The translations under genes and the position numbers were made by a program. A stretch of 64,000 nt of DNA from Allosphingosinicella sp040255785 (GTDB lineage: Bacteria; Pseudomonadota; Alphaproteobacteria; Sphingomonadales; Sphingomonadaceae). Shown here piece after piece: positions 36,113 through 42,607 of the stretch. The notes under the pieces were generated by a model. The model saw only the letters and a program-made list of their open reading frames with translations, was not told the origin of the DNA and ran no database searches. The stretch's first letter is position 1; every line of letters begins with the position of its first letter. The stretch is from assembly GCA_040255785.1 (NCBI GenBank), contig JBDZVR010000003.1:1-64000 (forward strand). Reading direction: 5' to 3'.

Positions 36113-36456
36113 AGGGCGGCGCGTGGCGACCGCTCGCGCGCGGCGAGCGCGCGGGGCGACGAGCCGGGGCGAGCGGAGATGCGGGCCTCGTCGCGTCCCT
36201 CCCTGTCCTTCTGACGGGGTGGCCCCGCCAGCCTGGCCCGCGCGCGGACGGAAGAGTCGGGGCATATTCGGTGCCGGATGCAAAAAAGCCCGCCTGGCCC
36301 GCGCGCGGACGGAAGAGTCGCTTTATCGCGCGGTAAAGCTATGCTTAGATAGGCCCTGCGCCAATCGGGGGTGCTCATGCGCAAGTCCTTCTTCCCTTTC
36401 GCGGACGCGGGCCAGGGGCCCGCCCCCTCCCCATCGACGCAAAAGCGGGGGCGCCG
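36113..36456. other. 344-base intergenic region before the PP2C gene
   Basis: It holds a 29-base direct repeat, a 6-base-pair hairpin and a possible 27-residue reading frame (all listed). Nothing else gene-like is seen. Confidence 0.5.
36231..36320. repeat. 29-base direct repeat, two copies 61 bases apart
   Basis: The same 29 bases, starting gcctggcccgcgcgcgg, occupy 36231-36259 and 36292-36320. They are identical. The first lies 119 bases past the TPR gene stop and the second is followed directly by a hairpin (gcttta...taaagc, 36320-36339) in front of the PP2C gene. Confidence 0.85.
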
Positions 36457-36460
36457 GTGA
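36377..36460 (+). CDS. Possible 27-residue peptide overlapping the PP2C start
   Basis: The frame 'MRKSFFPFADAGQGP' onward ends in a TGA that overlaps the GTG of the phosphatase gene (GTGA). A GGGGGTG block precedes it. It may couple translation into the GTG-initiated phosphatase. Evidence for a functional peptide is weak. Confidence 0.25.
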   Translation: MRKSFFPFADAGQGPAPSPSTQKRGRR

Positions 36461-37209
36461 TCGTCCAGCCGTTCCGGATCGAGAGCGGGGCGAAAACGCA
36501 TACCGGCTGCGTGCGCGACCACAATGAGGACGCCTTCGTCGCGCGCGAGGAAATCGGGCTGTGGGCGGTGGCCGACGGAATGGGTGGCCACGAAGGCGGC
36601 GAATGGGCTTCCGCCAAGATCGTCGAGAAGCTCGGCGAGCTCGACCTGCCCGAGGATTTCGACGCCGCCTGCCAGGCGATCGCCGAGGCGATCCGCGCCG
36701 CCAACCGCGCCATCATCATCGAGGCGCGGCGACGCGCGAAGCAGATGGGCTCGACCGTCGTCGCCCTGCTCGTGCGCGACGAGCGCTATGCGCTGCTTTG
36801 GGTCGGCGACAGCCGCGGCTACCTGCTGCGCGACGGCGAGATGAAGCAGCTCAGCCACGATCACACCCAGGTCCAGGAAATGGTCGCGCGGGGGATCATG
36901 TCGCCGCAGGACGCGATCGGCCATCCGATGGGGCACATCCTGTCGCGCGCGGTCGGCGTTCGCGACGAGGTCGAGGTCGACATCGTCACCGGCGAGGTCT
37001 GGCCGGGGGACGTCTACCTGATCTGCAGCGACGGCCTGCACGGCTATGTCGACGAGGCCGACGTGGTGCGCCTGCTCAGCCAGGGCGCGCCCGAGGATGT
37101 GGCGGACCAGTTGATCGAGCTCACCCTCGCCAAGGGCGCCCCCGATAATGTCACCGTGATCGCGATCTGGGCGAGCGATCCGACCCTCCTTTCACTTCCG
37201 GATCGGTAG
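36457..37209 (+). CDS. PP2C-family Ser/Thr protein phosphatase
   Basis: A 250-residue cytoplasmic phosphatase (Stp1/PppA type) that should reverse the action of the kinase encoded next. GTG start with a GGGG block upstream. Motifs: 'GCVRDHNEDAF' (metal Asp25), 'AVADGMGGHEGGEWAS' (metal Asp40), 'GSTVVALLV', 'WVGDSRGYLLRDG', 'LICSDGLHGYV' and 'GAPDNVTVI'. All metal-binding residues are in place and the length is standard. The kinase starts one base after its stop. Confidence 0.93.
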   Translation: MIVQPFRIESGAKTHTGCVRDHNEDAFVAREEIGLWAVADGMGGHEGGEWASAKIVEKLGELDLPEDFDAACQAIAEAIRAANRAIIIEARRRAKQMGSTVVALLVRDERYALLWVGDSRGYLLRDGEMKQLSHDHTQVQEMVARGIMSPQDAIGHPMGHILSRAVGVRDEVEVDIVTGEVWPGDVYLICSDGLHGYVDEADVVRLLSQGAPEDVADQLIELTLAKGAPDNVTVIAIWASDPTLLSLPDR

Positions 37210-37210
37210 A

Positions 37211-39250
37211 ATGATGAGCGACGACAAGAACAAGACCCCTCCCGAGGGAGACGAGGAGCGCACCGTCTTCATGCCGACCGCCGCCGGCCCGCAGGCGCCC
37301 GCCGAGCCGCCCGCCGAAACGCCCGCCGACGCCGCGGCCGAGCCGCCCGCCGAACCGGTCACCGAGGCGCCACCGCCGGCCCCGGCCGAGCCTGCGGAAC
37401 CGTCGCAGCCGACCGGCGCGGGCGCCCAGACCGCGTTCACGCCGACCGAGAGCGCCCGGCCGATCAAGGTCGGGGACGTGCTCAACCACATTTTCGAGGT
37501 GAAGCGCTTCCTTGCCCGCGGCGGCATGGGCGAGGTGTTCGAGGGCGTGAACATCAACACCGACGAGCGCGTCGCGATCAAGGTGATGCTGCCCGCCATG
37601 GCGGCCGACGAAAAGGTCGTCGCCATGTTCCGCAAGGAGGCGCGCACGCTCACCAAGCTGCAGCACGAGGCGCTCGTTTCCTACCGCGTGCTGGCGCAGG
37701 AGCCCAATCTCGGCGTCCTCTACATCGTCACCGAGTTCATCGAGGGCACCGAGCTCGCCGACGTGCTCGGCAAGGTCGAGCGCACGCCCGACGAGCTCAA
37801 GGGGCTGCTGCGCCGGCTCGCCTCGGGTCTTGGCGCCGCGCACAAGCTGGGCGCGATCCACCGCGACATGTCGCCGGACAACGTCCTCCTCCCCGGCGGC
37901 GATGTCCACCAGGCGAAGATCATCGATTTCGGGATCGCCAAGGATCTCGATTCCTCGTCGGCGACGATCGTCGGCGACGGCTTTGCCGGCAAGCTCAACT
38001 ATGTCGCGCCCGAGCAGCTCGGCGACTATGGCCGCGAGATCGGGCCGTGGACCGACGTCTACAGCCTCGCGCTGGTGATCCTCGCGGTCGCGCAGGGCAG
38101 GAATGTCAACATGTCCGGCTCGCTTGTCGACGCGATCGACAAGCGCCGCAAGGGGCCGGACATCTCGGCGATCCCTGACCGGCTCAGGCCGGTGATCGAG
38201 AAGATGCTGCGCCCCGATCCCAAGGAGCGGCTGCGCTCGATGGAGGAGGTGCTGGCGATGCTCGACGGCGGCGCTGCCGCGCCGCCGCCGCCGCCGGCCG
38301 GGGGCGCTGCCGAGGCGACGACCGGTGCGCCCGGCGCGTCGAAGGCGCTCGCGGTGGTCGGCGTGCTGCTGCTGGCGCTGCTCGCCGCGGGCGGCATGTG
38401 GTGGTTCATGGGCCGCGCGCCGACCTCGCAGCCGGGCAATGTCGCCACGCCGATCGTCAATCGCGACCCGGTGGAGATCGCGAGCGGCGCGATCAATTCG
38501 GTGATCCCTTCGGTCAATTGCACCTGGCTCGAAATCGGCGAGGCGCGCGCCGGCGCCGGCGGCGACGGCGTCGAAATCGTGATGCGTGGCGTCGCCGGCG
38601 ACGAACAGGCGGCGCAGCGCGAGCTTCAGCGCGCGCTAACCGAGGCCGGCGTGCGCGATGCGCGGATCGACTTCGCCGATGTCGCGCCGATTACCCCGGC
38701 CGGCTGCTCCGCGCTCGACACCTATCGCCAGATCCGGGCAAGGGAGGCGACGCACCTGTCGGTGCCGCGCACGCGCTTTGCAATGGCGATGCTGCCCGCC
38801 GACGCCAATTCGGATTATGCGGGCCAGCTTGCCGCGACCGCGCCGGTCGCGTTCGATTTCAGCGGCTCGGACACCGATTTCACGATCGTCGGCCTCGAGC
38901 CCTCGGGCGCGATCACGACCCTGATCCCGAGCCGGCAGCAGTTCATGGCGACCGCAGCGGCGTCTCGCGACGGCCTGCCGATCGCCGATGACGGCAACGG
39001 CCGCTACCGGCTCAACATCCAGATCAACCATCATGGCTGGTCGGGCATTCTGCTGCTGACCGGCGAGGGGCCGTTCGATCCCGGCCTGATCGCGCCGCCG
39101 TTCGGCCAGCGCGGCCCGTCCTGGACCAACGAGTTCGTCACCACCGCTTCCCGGCAGGGCTGGCAGGCGGAAATGGTCTGGTTCCAAACGGTCGCGGCGG
39201 GCGACGAGGAGCGGCCCGGCGCGGCAGCGGACAAGCCTGCGGGCAATTGA
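37211..39250 (+). CDS. Transmembrane Ser/Thr protein kinase (Hanks type)
   Basis: A 679-residue kinase. An acidic, Pro/Ala-rich N-terminal tail with 'ERTVFMP' (Thr18, a possible phosphosite for FHA binding) precedes the kinase domain at about 95-350. That domain has the Gly loop 'ARGGMGEVFEG', Lys124 in 'VAIKVML', catalytic Asp219 in 'HRDMSPDNVLL' and 'IDFGIAKDL' (239-241), so it is active by motif. After a polyproline linker comes one helix (379-400) and an extracytoplasmic domain of about 280 residues with no recognised fold, presumably sensory. The start could be the second Met. It forms a two-gene unit with the PP2C phosphatase. Confidence 0.92.
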   Translation: MMSDDKNKTPPEGDEERTVFMPTAAGPQAPAEPPAETPADAAAEPPAEPVTEAPPPAPAEPAEPSQPTGAGAQTAFTPTESARPIKVGDVLNHIFEVKRFLARGGMGEVFEGVNINTDERVAIKVMLPAMAADEKVVAMFRKEARTLTKLQHEALVSYRVLAQEPNLGVLYIVTEFIEGTELADVLGKVERTPDELKGLLRRLASGLGAAHKLGAIHRDMSPDNVLLPGGDVHQAKIIDFGIAKDLDSSSATIVGDGFAGKLNYVAPEQLGDYGREIGPWTDVYSLALVILAVAQGRNVNMSGSLVDAIDKRRKGPDISAIPDRLRPVIEKMLRPDPKERLRSMEEVLAMLDGGAAAPPPPPAGGAAEATTGAPGASKALAVVGVLLLALLAAGGMWWFMGRAPTSQPGNVATPIVNRDPVEIASGAINSVIPSVNCTWLEIGEARAGAGGDGVEIVMRGVAGDEQAAQRELQRALTEAGVRDARIDFADVAPITPAGCSALDTYRQIRAREATHLSVPRTRFAMAMLPADANSDYAGQLAATAPVAFDFSGSDTDFTIVGLEPSGAITTLIPSRQQFMATAAASRDGLPIADDGNGRYRLNIQINHHGWSGILLLTGEGPFDPGLIAPPFGQRGPSWTNEFVTTASRQGWQAEMVWFQTVAAGDEERPGAAADKPAGN

Positions 39251-39352
39251 GGCGGGCGCGACGCCCAGGCCTGGCCGCCGGCGCCTCATGCCCTGACCCT
39301 GACCTCACCTTCGAGGGAGAAGGGGAAGGGGGCGGGCGCCGATCGAGACAGG

Positions 39353-40564
39353 CTAGTCGTCCTTGCGGAAGCCTTCGCGGACCTGCCGCTCGTACATCTT
39401 GCGGAACTGCTTCGAGAAGACCTCCATGAAGGCTTCGTCGGATTCGTTCTTCACCTTGGTATATTCGCGCTCATAGTTGCGCCACAGGGCGGCGTCGTGG
39501 AGCGAGGGCAGCAGGCGCGCGAGCACGCCGGCCTTCTGCGCGCGGCGGCGGATCGAGCCCGGAGAGAAGCGCTCGAGCGTCGCGCGCAGCGCGCCGGGAA
39601 TCGCCTGCAACGTCGCGACCTGGTGCGACTGCAGGTCGAGATAGGCGTCCTCGACCGCGCGGACGGCTTCCATGAAGCCCGGCTCGGGCGGGCTCAGCAG
39701 CCGCGCCAGCGCCTGCTCCGGCGAGCGCGCGAACTTGATCGGATTGTTGCCTTCGAGCTGGAGCGCGGTCGCCTCGGCGCCCATCTGCGCCTTGGCGCGG
39801 GCACGCGCCTCGATCATCACCACCATGCCCGAAACCAGCCGGCGCAGCAGTTGTCCGGCACGGCGGATCAGCTCAGGCGACCGCGGCACCGTGCCGTCCT
39901 CCTCGATCGCCGCCGCTTTCAGGAACATGCTCACCATCGCATCGGCGTCGGCCGGCTGCTGGTCGGCGGCCGGCGCCGGCTCGTCGCGCGTGCCGAGGCC
40001 GCCGCGCGCCCAATCCACCTTGTTGATGTCGGCGAGCGAGTCCCACATCACGGTGACGTTCTCCGGGACCTCCTCCTGCGCCGCGTCGTCGCCGGCTGCG
40101 CTCGCGGCAGGCGTGGCGCTCGCCGCTTCGGCGGGCGCCGCCGGTGGCGGCGGAGAAGGGGGCGGCGGCGGAGGGGGCGGCGCAGGCGGCGGGGGAGGTG
40201 GAGGGGGAGGAGGCGCAGGGGGAGGGGGTGGCGCGCCAGCCGCCGCGTCGGCCACGATCTTCGCCTCGATCTCGTAATCGCCGATCCTGATCCGGTCGCC
40301 GTCGGCGATGCGATGTTCGCCGCTCATGCGTTCGGCGGCGTCGTTGATGAAGGTGCCGTTGGTCGAAACGTCCCTGATGACCCAGCCGTCGCCGTCGCGG
40401 CGGATCTCGGCGTGGCGCGACGAGATCATGTTCCTGGGATCGGGCAGGTTCCAGTCGCAATTCTTCGAGCGGCCGAGGATCGCACTGTCGCCCTCCAGCT
40501 CGAAGCTCGCGCTCATGCCCGGCTGCATCGACTCGGCGTTGCGGATCGTCAGGATCAGAGTCAT
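39353..40564 (-). CDS. FHA-domain protein, T6SS TagH-like
   Basis: A 403-residue protein. The FHA domain (about 1-105) has the phosphothreonine-binding elements Gly31-Arg32, 'ISSRHAEI' (48-55) and 'STNGTFIN' (67-74), all intact. A polyproline linker (roughly 115-150) follows. The C-terminal 240 residues ('NPIKFARSPEQALARLLSPP', 'FMEAVRAVEDAYLDLQSHQVATL', 'RFSPGSIRRR') match the C-terminal domain of type VI secretion FHA proteins (TagH/Fha1). It converges with the kinase and is the obvious reader of its phosphorylation. No other T6SS gene lies in the window. Confidence 0.88.
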   Translation of the reverse strand: MTLILTIRNAESMQPGMSASFELEGDSAILGRSKNCDWNLPDPRNMISSRHAEIRRDGDGWVIRDVSTNGTFINDAAERMSGEHRIADGDRIRIGDYEIEAKIVADAAAGAPPPPPAPPPPPPPPPPAPPPPPPPPSPPPPAAPAEAASATPAASAAGDDAAQEEVPENVTVMWDSLADINKVDWARGGLGTRDEPAPAADQQPADADAMVSMFLKAAAIEEDGTVPRSPELIRRAGQLLRRLVSGMVVMIEARARAKAQMGAEATALQLEGNNPIKFARSPEQALARLLSPPEPGFMEAVRAVEDAYLDLQSHQVATLQAIPGALRATLERFSPGSIRRRAQKAGVLARLLPSLHDAALWRNYEREYTKVKNESDEAFMEVFSKQFRKMYERQVREGFRKDD

Positions 40565-40754
40565 TCGCCGATCACCCCCCATGCAAATTCGCCGCCTGGC
40601 CCACTAGCAGCCCGGCCGCCGCGCGACAACGGCGCGACGACGCCGCCGCGGCGAGTCGCGGCCGTGTCACCTTGTGAAAACTCAATTCATCGCATAGTAA
40701 TCTCGCTTCACGGAAAAGCGGCCCGCATTCGATCGCGATCAGTGGAGGTATTCC

Positions 40755-41402
40755 ATGCGCAAGTTCGCTTTGACTCTGCTGGCGGGGGGACTGATGGTCG
40801 GACCCGCCGCCCTGTGGGCGCAGCAGGCCCAGGGCCCCCAGACCGCCGACGATTATGTCTGCCAGTTGTCGGGCGACTGCGGCGACCAGGACGCCGGCGA
40901 TTCGGCGGCGCCCTCGGGCGAGCCGCGCATTTCGGCGACGCGCGGCTTCGTGCTCGCCCGTCCGAACGCCGAGGCGCGCTCGAACACTACCACGCGGACA
41001 CGCGAGCGCCGCCGGACGCAGGCCGCCAATCGCGAAACCCGCCGCCCCGATGCGACCCGGCCGACCGGGCGGGTCGACCTGCGCGTCCAGTTCGCGCTCG
41101 GTTCGGCGACGCTCTCGCCCCAGCAGCAGGAGCGGATGCGGATTTTCGCCGAGGCGCTGAAGCGGCCGCAACTCGCCGACATGCGCTTCCGCATCGAGGG
41201 CCACACCGATTCGATCGGCAGCCGCGCGACCAACATGGTGCTGTCACGCCGGCGCGCCGAGGCGGTGGCCGATTTCCTGACCAGCCAGGGTATTGCGCCG
41301 AGCCGCCTCGACGTGCGCGGCTTCGGCTTCGATCGCCCGCTGCCCGGTCACCAGGCTTCGGATCCGCTCAACCGGCGCGTCGAGGCCGTGCGGATTTCAT
41401 GA
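40755..41402 (+). CDS. OmpA-family peptidoglycan-binding protein
   Basis: A 215-residue exported protein with GGAGG 7 bases before the ATG. The signal peptide 'MRKFALTLLAGGLMVGPAALWA' is followed by a low-complexity stretch rich in Arg and Thr (about 70-105). The OmpA C-terminal domain has 'FRIEGHTDSIGSRATNMVLSRRRAEAVADFL' and ends 'DPLNRRVEAVRIS'. It should bind peptidoglycan in the periplasm. It has no beta-barrel of its own. Its place beside TagH recalls the OmpA-like TagL/TssL partners of T6SS, but no membrane anchor is seen. Confidence 0.85.
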   Translation: MRKFALTLLAGGLMVGPAALWAQQAQGPQTADDYVCQLSGDCGDQDAGDSAAPSGEPRISATRGFVLARPNAEARSNTTTRTRERRRTQAANRETRRPDATRPTGRVDLRVQFALGSATLSPQQQERMRIFAEALKRPQLADMRFRIEGHTDSIGSRATNMVLSRRRAEAVADFLTSQGIAPSRLDVRGFGFDRPLPGHQASDPLNRRVEAVRIS

Positions 41403-41426
41403 TCCCTCGACGCGCGTCGGCACGAT

Positions 41427-41460
41427 GGGCCGCGCGTCCGCAGGTGGACGCGGCCCGTTT
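41427..41460 (+). terminator. Likely terminator after the OmpA-like gene
   Basis: gggccgcgcgtcc and ggacgcggccc form an 11-base-pair stem with a two-base bulge, and gttt follows on the plus strand. It lies in the 72-base gap between two convergent genes. Confidence 0.55.
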
Positions 41461-41474
41461 CCCGCGCGCGTCAC

Positions 41475-42455
41475 TCAACCCGCCGGAATGTTGAGCTCGG
41501 CGGCGGCGTCGCGCAGCCGCCGCTGCGTGGCGGCGTCGCCATTGAACGCGGCGAGCGCGGCATCGAGGGCCTGCCGCGCGGCCGGCGCGTCATTCAGCAC
41601 CATCCGCGAGCGCATCAGCCGGATCCAGCCATCGGCGTCGCGCGGATTCTGCCTGAGGCGCGCCGCCAGCCGATCGACCATGCCGCGCACCATCTCGTCC
41701 TGCTGGCTCGGCGGGATCGCGCTCGCCGCGCGCATCTCCTCGGGCGTCGGCCCCGGAATCGCATCGGTCGCGACCGACCGAGCCGGCTGTTGCGGAGGAC
41801 GCGCCGGGGGCAGCCGATCGGCGATGTCGATCTGGTTGTGCTCGGCGATGCCCCGGGCGGCGTCGCGCACCTGATTGTACCAGGCCGCGTCGGCGGGCGC
41901 GTCGCGCAGCAGCGCGAGCAGCTCGTCGATCGCGGCGCGATGTTCGCCGTCAATGTCCTTGAGCACCGCGAGATAGTAACGCGCCTGGGCATTGTCGCGA
42001 TCGATCTCGAGCGCACGGCGGAAGAGCTGCCCGGCCTCCGCCGGCGGGGCCGGGCCGCCGCCGCGCAGCAGCAGCGCCTCGCCCAGATAGGCGAGATAGT
42101 CGGCATTGCGCGGCCGCAGCTGCATCGCGCGGCGGAACGCCTGCTCGGCGTCGGCATATTGCCCGATCTCGCGATAGGCGAGGCCGAGCTGGTACCAGCC
42201 GGCATCGTCCTCCGGGTTCCGCCGGACCTGCTCGCGCAGATCGGCAACCTGCCGGTGGACCGCATCACCCGGCGGCGCGCCGGCGGCGCCGGCCAGCGCG
42301 TTGGTCGCGGGCGCCTCGTCGGCGCGGTTCCACTGCACGATCGAAACGACGATCGCGGCAACGGCGAACAGCGCCGCGGCGGCGAGCGCGAGCGTCGCCG
42401 GCGTGAACCTGCGTGGCGTGCCGCCCTGATCGGTCGAGGGTGCTGGATCGGCCAT
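41475..42455 (-). CDS. CcmI/CycH-like TPR protein (cytochrome c biogenesis)
   Basis: A 326-residue protein. One membrane helix (about 19-41, 'PATLALAAAALFAVAAIVVSIVQW') is followed by TPR repeats: 'DAGWYQLGLAYREIGQYADAEQAFRRAMQLRP', 'ADYLAYLGEALLLRG', 'ARYYLAVLKDIDGEHRAAIDELLALL'. The C-terminal block 'RGMVDRLAARLRQNPRDADGWIRLMRSRMVL' is typical of CcmI/CycH, which presents apocytochrome c to the heme ligation complex. The other ccm genes are not here. Its place, divergent from a multiheme cytochrome unit, makes sense since that protein needs heme attachment. Confidence 0.8.
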   Translation of the reverse strand: MADPAPSTDQGGTPRRFTPATLALAAAALFAVAAIVVSIVQWNRADEAPATNALAGAAGAPPGDAVHRQVADLREQVRRNPEDDAGWYQLGLAYREIGQYADAEQAFRRAMQLRPRNADYLAYLGEALLLRGGGPAPPAEAGQLFRRALEIDRDNAQARYYLAVLKDIDGEHRAAIDELLALLRDAPADAAWYNQVRDAARGIAEHNQIDIADRLPPARPPQQPARSVATDAIPGPTPEEMRAASAIPPSQQDEMVRGMVDRLAARLRQNPRDADGWIRLMRSRMVLNDAPAARQALDAALAAFNGDAATQRRLRDAAAELNIPAG

Positions 42456-42607
42456 CGTGGCGGATCATTACGGCAAAAAACCCAACGTCAAGTCTGGCGT
42501 CGCTGACAGAAGCTGCTAGACTGACCCTGATGGCGTGTGCCCGCCGCCCGTCCGCGCTACCGGGAGGGAATGGGCCCGGTCGCTCTGTGGGGGGAGTGGG
42601 GAACCAA

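Noticed and set aside
40140..40240. The G-rich stretch in the TagH-like gene as a regulatory repeat
   Set aside because: It encodes the polyproline linker between the two domains and needs no other explanation.
36457..41402. A type VI secretion gene cluster
   Set aside because: Only the regulatory proteins and an OmpA-like protein are present; no sheath, Hcp, VgrG, baseplate or ClpV gene exists in the window.
42456..42607. TTGACG and TAATGA elements as a promoter for the CcmI-like gene
   Set aside because: Spacing is about 15 bases and the -10 element would lie only about 10 bases before the start codon, so the call is too weak.
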